Positions 35,501 to 44,645 of a stretch of DNA of 59,965 nt are shown piece after piece. A program made the position numbers and the translations under genes. The stretch's first letter is position 1; each line of letters opens with the position of its first letter. The notes beneath the pieces were generated by a model. That model was not told where the DNA came from and did not search any database. It was given only the letters and a program-made list of their open reading frames with translations. Origin of the DNA: Delftia sp. PS-11 (GTDB taxonomy: Bacteria; Pseudomonadota; Gammaproteobacteria; Burkholderiales; Burkholderiaceae_C). The stretch covers positions 1-59,965 of the forward strand of contig NZ_JACSYA010000036.1 in NCBI RefSeq assembly GCF_029870285.1, in the 5' to 3' direction.

Positions 35501-35690
35501 TGCATTCGTTCATCGCTGCCTGCGCGCCACCTGACAGGGCCCGCCGGCCTGCCAGCAGGCTGGCAGGCTGCGCACAGACCGGCCGGCATGTTCGCACGAA
35601 CTGCGCATGGCCCATCCGCTTTTTTGCACAGCAGCAGGATTTGCCAGGCAGCTTGCGCAATATCAAGGGAAAACCCTGGTGAATTTTGAA

Positions 35691-35733
35691 ACATATCAAA
35701 ACTACACTGATCATCAGCATACTTTTGATATGT
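35691..35733. promoter_or_regulatory. 43-bp palindrome in the gentisate divergent control region
   Basis: ACATATCAAAA (35691-35701) and TTTTGATATGT (35723-35733) are perfect inverted arms, and CTGAT-C-ATCAG (35707-35717) sits exactly at the shared centre, 35712. Overall 18 of 21 base pairs match. A further dyad TTTTGA-aacata-TCAAAA covers 35684-35701. The position between the MarR gene and the operon makes it the likely operator. Confidence 0.55.
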
Positions 35734-35797
35734 ATTCATTTTATCTGGAGCGCACCGCTGCACTCCAAGATCACCCCCACGGAAAGACAAGCGACAC

Positions 35798-37006
35798 ATG
35801 AGCACAAGCACCTCTGGCCGGCCCTTGCCGGTTCTCGTGGCCGGCGGCGGCATCGGCGGCGTGGCGGCATCCCTGGCACTGGCACGCCAGGGCCACTCGG
35901 TCACAGTGCTGGAGCAGGCGCCCCAGCTCGGCGAAATCGGCGCCGGCATCCAGCTCGGCCCCAACGCCTTTGCAGCCTTTGACGCGCTGGGCATTGGCGA
36001 GCTGGCGCGCAGCCGGGCCGTCTATACCGACGAAATGGTCATGCATGACGCGCTGGACGAGCGCCTGGTCGGGCGCATCCCCACGGACGGACATTTCCGC
36101 GCACGCTTTGGCAACCCCTATGCGGTGATCCACCGCGCCGACATCCACACTTCGCTGCTCGAAGGCGCACGCGCCCTGGGCAATATCGAGACCCTGACCG
36201 GCACGCGCATCGAGCGCATAGAGCAGGACGGCGATACCGTCACCGCATACGACCAGCATGGCCGCGCCCATGTGGGCCAGGCGCTGATCGGTGCCGATGG
36301 CGTCAAGTCCGTGGTCCGCCAGCAGTACGTGGGCGACGCGGCGCGTGTCTCGGGCCATGTGGTTTACCGCGCCGTGGTCGAAAAGGACGACTTTCCCGAA
36401 GACCTGCGCTGGAATGCCGCCAGCATCTGGGTCGGCCCCAATTACCACCTGGTGCACTACCCGCTGCGCGGCGGCGAGCAATACAACGTGGTCGTGACTT
36501 TTCACAGCCGGGACAGCGAGCAATGGGGCGTGCGCGAAGGCAGCCGCGAGGAAGTGCAAAGCTACTACCGCGACTGCTGCCCGCGTGCGCGCCAGTTGAT
36601 CGACCTGCCCCAAAGCTGGAAGCGCTGGGCTACGGCCGACCGCGAGCCCATCGGCCAGTGGAGCTTCGGCCGGGCCACCCTGCTGGGCGATGCCGCCCAC
36701 CCCACGCTGCAATACCTGGCCCAGGGCGCCTGCATGGCGCTGGAGGATGCGGTCACGCTGGGCGAAGCTCTCAAGCGCTGCGGCGGCGAATGGCCGCGCG
36801 CGCTGCAGCTGTACGAGCGCTCGCGCATCGCCCGCACGGCGCGCGTAGTGCTCTCGGCACGCGAGATGGGGCGCATTTTCCATGCCAGCGGCGTGCAGCG
36901 GCTGGTGCGCAACGAACTCTGGAAGGGCCGCTCGCCTGAGCGTTTCTACGACGCCATGGAATGGCTCTATGGCTGGACAGCCGATTCCTGCCTCGCCCAA
37001 GACTGA
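35798..37006 (+). CDS. mhbM: 3-hydroxybenzoate 6-hydroxylase (FAD monooxygenase)
   Basis: This 402-residue flavoprotein hydroxylates 3-hydroxybenzoate to gentisate with NADH and oxygen. It has the Rossmann motif GGGIGGVAASLALARQGH at the start, the DG-like LIGADGVKSVVR at about 165-175, and the FAD/ribityl motif LLGDAAHPTLQYLAQGAC at about 297. These place it in the salicylate/3-hydroxybenzoate hydroxylase group. The next genes encode gentisate dioxygenase and the two following steps, which points to a product gentisate; salicylate 5-hydroxylation uses a multicomponent enzyme, so 3-hydroxybenzoate is the best substrate. The symbol follows the Klebsiella gene by function. Confidence 0.88.
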   Translation: MSTSTSGRPLPVLVAGGGIGGVAASLALARQGHSVTVLEQAPQLGEIGAGIQLGPNAFAAFDALGIGELARSRAVYTDEMVMHDALDERLVGRIPTDGHFRARFGNPYAVIHRADIHTSLLEGARALGNIETLTGTRIERIEQDGDTVTAYDQHGRAHVGQALIGADGVKSVVRQQYVGDAARVSGHVVYRAVVEKDDFPEDLRWNAASIWVGPNYHLVHYPLRGGEQYNVVVTFHSRDSEQWGVREGSREEVQSYYRDCCPRARQLIDLPQSWKRWATADREPIGQWSFGRATLLGDAAHPTLQYLAQGACMALEDAVTLGEALKRCGGEWPRALQLYERSRIARTARVVLSAREMGRIFHASGVQRLVRNELWKGRSPERFYDAMEWLYGWTADSCLAQD

Positions 37007-37031
37007 ACACAGGACATACAAGGAGACTGCC

Positions 37032-38069
37032 ATGCAAGAACTTGGCCGCCTGGAAGATCTGCCCCAGGACTACCGCGACGCGCTCAACCGCAACCATCTG
37101 GTGCCGCTGTGGCCCAGTCTGCGCAATGTGATGCCGCCGCATGTGCCGCGTCCGCGCACCCGGCCCATCGCCTGGCCCTACCAGGCCATCCGCCCGCTGC
37201 TGATGCAGGCCGGCGAGCTGACGCCCATCGAAAAAGCCGAGCGCCGCGTGCTGGTGCTGGCCAACCCTGGCCACGGACTGGAGAAGATGCAGGCCAGCGC
37301 CTCCATCTACCTGGGCATGCAGCTGCTGCTGCCCGGTGAATGGGCGCCCTCGCACCGCCACACGCCCAATGCGGTGCGCATGGTGGTCGAAGGCCAGGGC
37401 GCATGGAGCACGGTCGATGGCGAGAAATGCCCCATGGAGCGCGGCGACCTGATCCTCACGCCCACCGGGCTGTGGCACGAGCACGGCCACGATGGCGATG
37501 AGCCCGTGGTCTGGCTGGACGTGCTGGACCTGCCGCTGGCCTACTACCTGGAAGTGGCCTACCACATCGACGGGCCGCGCCAGCAGCCCCGGCCGGGCCG
37601 TGGCGACCGCGCCTATGCGCGTGGCGGCGTGGCCCCCACGCAGGTGTTCACGCGCAGCGCCAAACCCTACCCCATGCTGCGCTACCCCTGGAAAGACGCG
37701 CGGGCCGCGCTGCTGGAGCTGGCCACGGACCGCCCCGACCTGGACTGCGTGCAGGTCACCTACACCAACCCCGAAACAGGGGGCGACTGCGAGAACATTC
37801 TGGGCTTTTACGCACTGATGCTGCGCCCGGGCCAGACGCTGACGCTGCCAGCGCGCTCGCCAGCCTGCGTGTTCCATGTGATCGAGGGCGGCGCCAGCGT
37901 GCAGGCCGTGGACCAGCACATGGAGCTGTCCACCGCCGATACCTGCTGCATTCCCGGCTGGGCAAGCGCCACGCTGCGCAACGCCAGCGCCAGCGAGCCC
38001 GCCTTCCTGTTCCTGGCCGACGAGGCGCCGCTGCACCGCAAGCTGGGCCTGTACGAAACCCGTGCCTGA
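37032..38069 (+). CDS. Gentisate 1,2-dioxygenase
   Basis: This 345-residue bicupin opens the gentisate ring to maleylpyruvate using Fe(II). The first cupin carries the metal site HRHTPNAVR (His108, His110) and a later His in GLWHEHGHDGDEP; the second cupin lacks a clear metal triad, as in the family. The ATG at 37032 follows AGGAG at 37021 and lies 25 bp after the hydroxylase stop. Length agrees with other gentisate dioxygenases. Confidence 0.93.
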   Translation: MQELGRLEDLPQDYRDALNRNHLVPLWPSLRNVMPPHVPRPRTRPIAWPYQAIRPLLMQAGELTPIEKAERRVLVLANPGHGLEKMQASASIYLGMQLLLPGEWAPSHRHTPNAVRMVVEGQGAWSTVDGEKCPMERGDLILTPTGLWHEHGHDGDEPVVWLDVLDLPLAYYLEVAYHIDGPRQQPRPGRGDRAYARGGVAPTQVFTRSAKPYPMLRYPWKDARAALLELATDRPDLDCVQVTYTNPETGGDCENILGFYALMLRPGQTLTLPARSPACVFHVIEGGASVQAVDQHMELSTADTCCIPGWASATLRNASASEPAFLFLADEAPLHRKLGLYETRA

Positions 38070-38080
38070 GCACAGGCCGC

Positions 38081-38132
38081 CCTTACCGGCGAGCCTGACC
38101 GGCGTGCCTTACCAGCCAGCCTGACCGGCTCA
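38081..38132 (+). repeat. Two-copy 26-bp tandem repeat inside the gentisate operon
   Basis: CCTTACCGGCGAGCCTGACC (38081) and CCTTACCAGCCAGCCTGACC (38107) begin two 26-bp units in the 100-bp gap between the dioxygenase and hydrolase genes. Function unknown; it could be a duplication or a weak RNA hairpin region. Confidence 0.6.
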
Positions 38133-38169
38133 TCCATTCACCCGTCCACACCTTGAGCTCCAACGTACC

Positions 38170-38877
38170 ATGACCGATTCGCAATACCTCTGGACCCCGC
38201 CTCCCGTCCACAGCCTGCCCGTGCGCGGCAGCGCGCAGCGCCTGCCCGTCAACCGCCTGTTTTTCGTGGGCCGCAACTACCACGCCCATGCCGTCGAGAT
38301 GGGCCGCCCCGTGGACAAGAGCGTGGAGCGCCCGTTTTACTTCACCAAGGCGCCGTCCACGCTGACCGAATCGGGCGCCACCGTGGCCTACCCGCCCGAG
38401 ACCGGCAACTACCACTTCGAGATGGAGCTGGTGGTGGCCATCGGCAAGACAGGGTTTCGCATCGCAGCCGAACAGGCCCATGAACATATTTACGGCTATG
38501 CCTGCGGCCTGGACATGACCCGCCGCGACCTGCAACTGGTCGCGCGCGACAAGGGCCGCCCCTGGGACCTGGGCAAGGATGTGGAGCAATCCTCTGTGGC
38601 CAGCAGCATCGTGCCCATGCCGGGCCATGTCATCGAATCGGGCGCCATTGCGCTGTCCGTCAATGGCCAGCTCAAGCAGCAATCCGACGTGGACAAGCTG
38701 ATCTGGAACATCCGGGAAATCATTGCCGACCTCTCGCTGTTCTACCACCTGCAGCCCGGCGACCTGATCTACACGGGCACGCCCGAGGGCGTGGGCGCCG
38801 TGCTGCCGGGCGACCGCATCACAGGCTATGTGCAAGGCGTGGGTGAGATCGCGCTGACCGTGGGCCAGCCCGAATAA
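38170..38877 (+). CDS. Fumarylpyruvate hydrolase (FAH family)
   Basis: This 235-residue enzyme cleaves fumarylpyruvate to fumarate and pyruvate, the last step of the pathway. RLFFVGRNYHAHAVEMG, the metal-binding FEMELVVAIG, GYACGLDMTRRDLQ and LIYTGTPEGVG are diagnostic of the fumarylacetoacetase family, and the short form with KGRPWDLGKD fits the NagK/fumarylpyruvate group. It lies 100 bp after the dioxygenase gene and 13 bp before the isomerase gene. Confidence 0.92.
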   Translation: MTDSQYLWTPPPVHSLPVRGSAQRLPVNRLFFVGRNYHAHAVEMGRPVDKSVERPFYFTKAPSTLTESGATVAYPPETGNYHFEMELVVAIGKTGFRIAAEQAHEHIYGYACGLDMTRRDLQLVARDKGRPWDLGKDVEQSSVASSIVPMPGHVIESGAIALSVNGQLKQQSDVDKLIWNIREIIADLSLFYHLQPGDLIYTGTPEGVGAVLPGDRITGYVQGVGEIALTVGQPE

Positions 38878-38890
38878 GGAAGCACCAGCC

Positions 38891-39532
38891 ATGCAGCTTT
38901 ACAGCTTTTTCCGCAGCGGCACGTCCCACCGCCTGCGCATCGCGCTGAACCTCAAGGGCCTGCGCCCCGACTACATCCCCGTGGACCTGCGCGTGGACGA
39001 ACAGGCGCAAGCCCCCTTCAAGCAGGTCAACCCCCAGGGTCTGGTGCCTGCACTGACGCTGGACGATGGCCGCACGCTGATCCAGTCGCCCGCCATCATC
39101 GAATGGCTGGAAGAGCGCTACCCACAGCCCCCCCTGCTGCCGCGCGAGCCCGAAGCCCGTGCCCAGGTGCGCGCCCTGGCGGCCATCGTGGGCTGCGACG
39201 TGCACCCCATCAACAACCGCCGCATCCTGCAGACCCTGCGCCGCCAGTTCGGCGCCGACGAGGCGGCCATCAACGCCTGGTGCGCCACCTGGATCACCGA
39301 AGGCTTCGATGCCATCGAAGCGCTGCTGGCCCAAGACACACAGCGCGGCGACTTCTGCTTTGGCCAGGCGCCCACGCTGGCCGACGTCTATCTGGTGCCG
39401 CAGATTGAAAGCGCCCGCCGCTTCGGCGTGGACCTGCAACGCTGGCCCCTGATCAGCGCCGTGGACAGCGCCTGCGCGGCATTGCCCGCCTTTGCCATGG
39501 CCGCGCCCGCTGCCCAGCCAGACGCTGCCTGA
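38891..39532 (+). CDS. Maleylpyruvate isomerase (zeta-class GST)
   Basis: This 213-residue cytoplasmic enzyme converts maleylpyruvate to fumarylpyruvate with glutathione. The N-terminal thioredoxin-like domain has the zeta-class active-site segment FFRSGTSHRLRIALNLKGL and the glutathione-binding VNPQGLVPALTLDDG and QSPAIIEWLEERYP; the C-terminal helical domain has FCFGQAPTLADVYLVPQ. AAGGAAGC precedes the ATG. Maleylacetoacetate isomerases are very similar, but the operon fixes the substrate. Confidence 0.92.
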   Translation: MQLYSFFRSGTSHRLRIALNLKGLRPDYIPVDLRVDEQAQAPFKQVNPQGLVPALTLDDGRTLIQSPAIIEWLEERYPQPPLLPREPEARAQVRALAAIVGCDVHPINNRRILQTLRRQFGADEAAINAWCATWITEGFDAIEALLAQDTQRGDFCFGQAPTLADVYLVPQIESARRFGVDLQRWPLISAVDSACAALPAFAMAAPAAQPDAA

Positions 39533-39610
39533 ACCGGCAAGGCACTCGCCCATCGTGCCCCACAGCCGGGGCACGGCTGCCCCCAAAAACAAAACCACCA
39601 GGAGACAATC

Positions 39611-40603
39611 ATGAAGACATCCCTTTGCCGCATCGCCGGCGCAGCCCTGCTGGCCGCCGCCATGGCCCCTATGCACAGCGCCTGGGCGCAAGGCACGGCC
39701 ACCTACCCGAACCGGCCCGTGACCGTGATCACGGCGTTTGCCGTGGGCAGCGGCCCTGATGCGGTGCTGCGCATCGTCGGCGACAAGCTGGCCGCGCGCT
39801 GGAAACAGGGCGTGACCGTGGACAACCGCCCCGGCGGCGGCGGCTTCGTGGCCATCGAGGCCGCGCGCCGCGCCAAGGCCGATGGCTACACCCTGCTGCA
39901 GCTCGACAGCGAGCATGTCTCGGCCCTGCCCTACCTCTATAAGCAGCGCAATTTCCATCCGCTGCAGCATTTCGACCCGGTGGCACCGCTGTTCCTGACG
40001 CCGTTTTTTGTGGCCGTGCCCACGAACTCGCCCTGGAAAAGCATGTCCGACCTCATCAAGTCCGCCAAGGCCGAGCCCGGCAAGGTCAGCTACGGCTCCT
40101 GGGGCGTGGGCAGCCCCGGCCACCTGGGCGGCGAATGGCTGGACTTCCTGACCGGCAGCAAGATGACCCATGTGCCCTACCGCGAGGTCAGCCAGCTGTA
40201 CACCTCGGTGGCTAATGGCGATCCGGCATGGAGCTTTGCCAGCATCCCGTCCAGCCAGGGCATCTACAAGTCCGGCAAGATCCGCTATCTGGCCGTGGCC
40301 GCTGCGCAGCGCATTGCCCAGATGCCCGACGTGCCCACGGTGGCCGAATCCGGCGGCCCTGCGGAGCTGATCGTCAACTCCTTCGTCTCGCTGCTCGCGC
40401 CCAAGGGCGTGGAACCCGCTGTGCGCGAAAAAATACATGCCGACGTGACGGCTGTGCTCCAGGATGCACAGGTGCGCGAGAAATTCTCGACCTTCGCCTT
40501 CCAGCCCATCGGCTGGAGCGTGCCCGAGATGCACAAGTTCGCCCAGACCAAGTCCGAGCAATACCAGCTGCTGATCCAGAAGGCGCAGATCAGCCTGGAT
40601 TGA
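39611..40603 (+). CDS. Bug-family (TctC) periplasmic solute receptor
   Basis: This 330-residue periplasmic binding protein has a signal peptide ending AWA-Q and the Bug fold: YPNRPVTVITAFAVGSGPDA, VTVDNRPGGGGFVAIEAARR, and the late segment VPTVAESGGP. AGGAG precedes the ATG by 6 bp. As the last gene of the gentisate operon it may bind the aromatic acid, probably 3-hydroxybenzoate or gentisate. No TctAB membrane partner is nearby, which is normal for this very expanded betaproteobacterial family. Confidence 0.9.
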   Translation: MKTSLCRIAGAALLAAAMAPMHSAWAQGTATYPNRPVTVITAFAVGSGPDAVLRIVGDKLAARWKQGVTVDNRPGGGGFVAIEAARRAKADGYTLLQLDSEHVSALPYLYKQRNFHPLQHFDPVAPLFLTPFFVAVPTNSPWKSMSDLIKSAKAEPGKVSYGSWGVGSPGHLGGEWLDFLTGSKMTHVPYREVSQLYTSVANGDPAWSFASIPSSQGIYKSGKIRYLAVAAAQRIAQMPDVPTVAESGGPAELIVNSFVSLLAPKGVEPAVREKIHADVTAVLQDAQVREKFSTFAFQPIGWSVPEMHKFAQTKSEQYQLLIQKAQISLD

Positions 40604-40660
40604 GCACGGTCCAGACCGGTGCCGGGCGGTCCCATGCCGCCACGGCACATTGGCGGCTCA

Positions 40661-40782
40661 GAACCGCTAACACGACCCAGCAAATCGAAGATTTGCGGTT
40701 GAGACGAGGCGCGAAGCCGCAGGCAGTACAACCGGTACGACAAGGCGAAGCAACGACGTATCAAGGGTTGTGTTAGCGGTTC
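40661..40782 (+). mobile_element. MITE-like inverted-repeat element, copy A
   Basis: This 122-bp element has 18-bp terminal inverted repeats, GAACCGCTAACACGACCC and GGGTTGTGTTAGCGGTTC, with one mismatch. It includes an internal perfect hairpin GCAAATC-GAA-GATTTGC at 40680-40696. It holds no gene and lies between two convergent Bug genes, ending one base before the stop codon of the second. A longer inverted copy lies at 49634-49783. Confidence 0.8.
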
Positions 40783-41775
40783 TCAATCGGCCGTGATGCC
40801 CCGGGCCTTGACCAGATCCGCCCAGCGCCGTGCATCCTTGTGCACAAGGGACTTGAATTCCCCCGGCGTGCTGCTGGCCGGGTCCATCCCCTGGGGCTCG
40901 AAGGCGCGCCGGACCTCATCGGACGCCAGGATGGAACGGATTTCGCGGCTGAGCAGATCCACCTGATCCACAGGGGTGCCAGCGGGGGCAAAAATCCCGT
41001 ACCACAGATCCACATTCACATCGCCGAGCCTGGCCTCCCGGAAGGTGGGCACATCAGGCAGCAGCGGATGGCGCTGGTCACTGCCAATGGCCAGGGCACG
41101 CAGCTTGCCAGCCTTCACATGAGTCAGCGCCACATGGATCGGCAGAAACATGCAATCGACCTGCCCCCCCAGCAAATCGGTCAGCGCAGGAGCCGAGCCG
41201 CGGTAGGGAATATGGGTAATTGAAATGCCAGCCGTATTCTTGAAAAGCTCCATCGCCATGTGATGCGGAGTGCCGACGCCGGGCGAGGCATAGTTGAGCC
41301 TTCCGGGGGAGGCCTTCGCTGCTTTCAGCAATTGCGCGGCGTTGTGCAAGGCCGACGACACAGGTACCACCAGAATCAATTGCCCCCAGCTGGTCAAAGT
41401 CACCGGCTCCAGATCGGTCAGTGGATTGAAGGGCAGCCGGGGGTAAAGCGATGCATTCATCACCACCGTATTGACCGTCACCAGCAGCGTCTGCCCATTG
41501 GCCGGTGCACGGACCGCCGCCTCGGTTCCGATATTGCCCGAGGCGCCCGGCTTGTTATCGACCACCACGGGCCGCCCCAGCCGCCGGCCCAGTGGCGGGC
41601 CGATGGTGCGGGCGATGATGTCAATACCGGTGCCCGGGGTGAAGGGCACGATCAGCCTCAATGGCGCGGCTTCGGTATTGGCCAGCGCCGCAGCACCAGA
41701 GGCAGCCCACATGCCCAGTGCGCCCCAGCGCCCGACCGATCCCAGAAAATGCCTTCTTTTTCCGACAATCTGCAT
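40783..41775 (-). CDS. Second Bug-family (TctC) solute receptor
   Basis: This 330-residue periplasmic protein starts at ATG 41775 after GGAGAGG; an in-frame start at 41868 is disfavoured because it overlaps the divergent regulator gene. It has a twin-arginine-like KRRHFLG signal ending AALA, then LRLIVPFTPGTGIDIIART, RPVVVDNKPGASGNIGTEAA and ITHIPYRGSAPALTDLLGGQ. It is divergent from a MarR regulator that probably controls it. The ligand is unknown. It differs clearly from the Bug receptor on the other side of the repeat, so the two are not a recent duplication. Confidence 0.9.
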   Translation of the reverse strand: MQIVGKRRHFLGSVGRWGALGMWAASGAAALANTEAAPLRLIVPFTPGTGIDIIARTIGPPLGRRLGRPVVVDNKPGASGNIGTEAAVRAPANGQTLLVTVNTVVMNASLYPRLPFNPLTDLEPVTLTSWGQLILVVPVSSALHNAAQLLKAAKASPGRLNYASPGVGTPHHMAMELFKNTAGISITHIPYRGSAPALTDLLGGQVDCMFLPIHVALTHVKAGKLRALAIGSDQRHPLLPDVPTFREARLGDVNVDLWYGIFAPAGTPVDQVDLLSREIRSILASDEVRRAFEPQGMDPASSTPGEFKSLVHKDARRWADLVKARGITAD

Positions 41776-41860
41776 GAATACCTCTCCACTAGTTAGCAAG
41801 CCATCATTTATTTGGTGACAATACGCCCAGACCAGCGCAATTAGGAGAATACTAGAGGCC

Positions 41861-42379
41861 ATGGACACGATAACGCCAGAACCACTGCCGCTTTACCAGC
41901 GCCCGGGCTTTTTGCTGCGGCGCGCGCACCAGATTTCCGTAGGCATTTTCGAAGAACAATGCCGTCCATTGGGACTCACGCCTCCACAGTATGGCGTACT
42001 GGTGCTGATCGACGCATCGCCCGGCTCGGACCAAAGTTCCCTTGCCCGCGCCATGGGCTTTGACAAAGTCACGACGCTGCGCCTGGTGCGCGGACTGGAA
42101 GAGCGCGGCATGGTACATCGGGCGCTGAGCCAGCGCGACCGGCGCCAGCACCAGCTGACGCTGACCGACGCTGGCAAGGCACTGCTGCAGGCATGCGCGC
42201 CGCTGGTCGAGCTGGCCTACCAGCGCCTGGTGGCCCCACTGGAAGCTGACGAACTCAAAGAACTGCGCCGCCTGCTGACCAAGATCGAGACCGGCCTGGG
42301 CCCCAGCGCACGCGTGCGCATGGAGCCGCTGATGCAAAAGCTGCCCGGCGGCAGCGCAACCGGCACCCCGACCTCATGA
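41861..42379 (+). CDS. MarR-family regulator
   Basis: This 172-residue winged-helix protein has [20 protein letters not shown] and the wing [15 protein letters not shown]. It shares an 85-bp control region with the divergent Bug gene, its likely target. It resembles the gentisate-operon MarR in layout (Y-x-R-P-G-F/Y-H start, [11 protein letters not shown]) and may sense a related acid. TAGAGG precedes the ATG. A strong terminator follows. Confidence 0.88.
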   Translation: MDTITPEPLPLYQRPGFLLRRAHQISVGIFEEQCRPLGLTPPQYGVLVLIDASPGSDQSSLARAMGFDKVTTLRLVRGLEERGMVHRALSQRDRRQHQLTLTDAGKALLQACAPLVELAYQRLVAPLEADELKELRRLLTKIETGLGPSARVRMEPLMQKLPGGSATGTPTS

Positions 42380-42384
42380 TGGCT

Positions 42385-42423
42385 GCCATGCGGCTCCGGT
42401 ACACGGAGCCGCATGGCTTTTTT
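42385..42423 (+). terminator. Rho-independent terminator after the MarR gene
   Basis: GCCATGCGGCTCCG and CGGAGCCGCATGGC form a perfect 14-bp stem followed by TTTTTT. It separates the regulator from the valine-degradation operon. Confidence 0.92.
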
Positions 42424-42585
42424 ATCGCCCATGGTGTGCATATTTGCACATGCATGCTGCATAAATCTCCATTGATTGCGAAAAACCGCACAGCTACCAT
42501 GTGGATCAGCCCCCTGCGCATGCACGCCGGGACGCGCTGGCACCGCATCGTGCAAAGCCAGCATCGCCACCACAGGAGACACGCC

Positions 42586-44109
42586 ATGAATGCACCCACG
42601 CCCGCCAAGGTTTTGGCGCCCACCGTCAAGCTGCTGATCAACGGCCAGCTGGTCGAGTCCCAAAGCACCCAATGGCGCGACGTGGTCAACCCCGCCACCC
42701 AGCAAGTGCTGGCGCGCGTGCCCTTTGCCACGCCCGACGAAGTCAACGCCGCCGTTGCCAATGCCAGGGAAGCCTTCAAGACCTGGCGCAAGACCCCCAT
42801 CGGCCAGCGTGCGCGCATTTTCCTGAAGCTGCAGCAGCTGATCCGCGACAACATGAAAGAGCTGGCCGCGCTGCTGACCGCCGAGCAGGGCAAGACCCTG
42901 CCCGACGCCGAAGGCGACGTGTTCCGAGGCCTGGAAGTGGTCGAACATGCGGCCAACATCGGCTCGCTGCAGCTGGGCGAGCTGGCCAACAACGTGGCCA
43001 ATGGCGTGGACACCTACTCCGTGCTGCAGCCCCTGGGCGTATGCGCAGGCATCACCCCCTTCAACTTCCCGGCCATGATCCCGCTGTGGATGTTCCCCAT
43101 GGCCATTGCCACTGGCAACACCTTCGTGCTCAAGCCCTCTGAGCAGGACCCCATGGTGACCATGCGCCTGTGCGAGCTGGCGCTGGAAGCCGGCATTCCG
43201 CCCGGCGTGCTCAACGTGGTCCATGGCGGCGAAGACGTGGTCAACGCCATCTGCGACCACCCCGACATCAAGGCCATCAGCTTCGTGGGCAGCACCAAGG
43301 TCGGCACCCATGTCTACAACCGTGCCAGCCTCGCCGGCAAGCGCGTGCAGTGCATGATGGGCGCCAAGAACCACGCCATTGTCATGCCCGACGCCCACAA
43401 GGAGCAGACCCTCAACGCCCTGCTGGGCGCCGCCTTCGGCGCCGCAGGCCAGCGCTGCATGGCCCTGTCCGTGGCCGTGCTGGTGGGCGAGGCCCAGCAA
43501 TGGATTCCCGAACTGGTGGCCAAGGCCAGGACCCTCAAGGTCAACGCAGGCACCGAGCCCGGCACCGATGTGGGCCCGCTGGTCTCCTGCGCGGCGCTGT
43601 CGCGCGTCGAGGGCCTGATCGAGCGCGGCCTGGCCGATGGCGCCACGCTGGAACTCGATGGCCGCAAGCCCCAGGTGCCCGGCTACGACAGCGGCAACTT
43701 CGTGGGCCCCACGGTATTCAGCGGCGTCAAGCCCGGCATGAGCATCTACGACCAGGAAATCTTCGGCCCCGTGCTGTGCCTGGTGGCCGCTGACCACCTG
43801 GACCAGGCCATCGACTTCATCAACGCCAACCCCAACGGCAATGGCACGGCCATCTTCACGCAATCGGGCGCGGCAGCGCGCAAGTTCCAGGAAGACATCG
43901 ACGTGGGCCAGGTCGGCATCAACGTGCCGATCCCCGTGCCCGTGCCGCTGTTCTCGTTCACGGGCAGCCGTGCCTCCAAGCTGGGCGACCTGGGCCCCTA
44001 CGGCAAGCAGGTCGTGCTGTTCTACACCCAGACCAAGACCGTGACCGCGCGCTGGTTTGACGACAGCACCACCAGCCAGGGCGTCAACACCACCATCAGC
44101 CTGCGCTGA
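42586..44109 (+). CDS. mmsA: CoA-acylating methylmalonate-semialdehyde dehydrogenase
   Basis: This 507-residue enzyme converts methylmalonate semialdehyde to propionyl-CoA, with NAD+ and CoA, in valine breakdown. It has [20 protein letters not shown], the cofactor segment [13 protein letters not shown], and the catalytic cysteine in [12 protein letters not shown] (about residue 290). NHAIVMPDA and [13 protein letters not shown] are typical of MmsA rather than other aldehyde dehydrogenases. AGGAG lies before ATG 42586. It heads an operon with an acyl-CoA dehydrogenase and mmsB. Confidence 0.95.
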   Translation: MNAPTPAKVLAPTVKLLINGQLVESQSTQWRDVVNPATQQVLARVPFATPDEVNAAVANAREAFKTWRKTPIGQRARIFLKLQQLIRDNMKELAALLTAEQGKTLPDAEGDVFRGLEVVEHAANIGSLQLGELANNVANGVDTYSVLQPLGVCAGITPFNFPAMIPLWMFPMAIATGNTFVLKPSEQDPMVTMRLCELALEAGIPPGVLNVVHGGEDVVNAICDHPDIKAISFVGSTKVGTHVYNRASLAGKRVQCMMGAKNHAIVMPDAHKEQTLNALLGAAFGAAGQRCMALSVAVLVGEAQQWIPELVAKARTLKVNAGTEPGTDVGPLVSCAALSRVEGLIERGLADGATLELDGRKPQVPGYDSGNFVGPTVFSGVKPGMSIYDQEIFGPVLCLVAADHLDQAIDFINANPNGNGTAIFTQSGAAARKFQEDIDVGQVGINVPIPVPVPLFSFTGSRASKLGDLGPYGKQVVLFYTQTKTVTARWFDDSTTSQGVNTTISLR

Positions 44110-44147
44110 AGGCTGCAGGCCGGCCCAGGACAGGCCCCGGCTCTGGG

Positions 44148-44555
44148 ATGATGGAGGGCATGCGTTTTTCACTGCCCGCCCTCCTGTCCCGCTGCCTTGG
44201 CGCAGCGGCCCTGGCCGCCCTGCCCTTCACGGTCCACGCGCAGGCCGGTGCAGCCTGCGAGCCGGCCTCCAGCGCCGCCGCCAGCCGCAACGCCTGCGCG
44301 GTCCAGGCCTTCCAGGAGGCCGACACCGCGCTCAACATCCGCTACCTGGGCGTCATGGAGCAACTGCCCCAGGACCAGCGCACGGGCCTGCGCCATGCGC
44401 AAAACAGCTGGATCAAAGGCCGCACGGCGCGCTGCAAGGCCGCCACCCGCGACAGCGAAACCCTGCCCGAAGGGCCGCGCCTGTACCACGAATGCCTGGT
44501 GGCGGCGACCCGTGAACGCATGCAGGCGCTGGAGCGCACGGCCCCGGCCCGCTGA
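44148..44555 (+). CDS. Secreted LprI-like (DUF1311) protein
   Basis: This protein of about 135 residues has a signal peptide (ending VHA-Q) and a small helical domain with conserved cysteines. RNACAVQAFQEADTALNIRY, LRHAQNSWIKGRTARCKAA and YHECLVAATRERMQAL match the LprI-type domain, some members of which inhibit lysozyme. The start may be ATG 44148 or ATG 44160; the GGAGGG at 44153 is too close to the latter. It lies within the valine operon but has no known role there. Confidence 0.75.
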   Translation: MMEGMRFSLPALLSRCLGAAALAALPFTVHAQAGAACEPASSAAASRNACAVQAFQEADTALNIRYLGVMEQLPQDQRTGLRHAQNSWIKGRTARCKAATRDSETLPEGPRLYHECLVAATRERMQALERTAPAR

Positions 44556-44645
44556 CAGAACCAGAAACCCAAAAACGCAAACCGCGCCCTTCACACCCCA
44601 TAAAAACAAGGGCCCCGCGCCCCGCAGCAGGAGACAGCCAACGCC

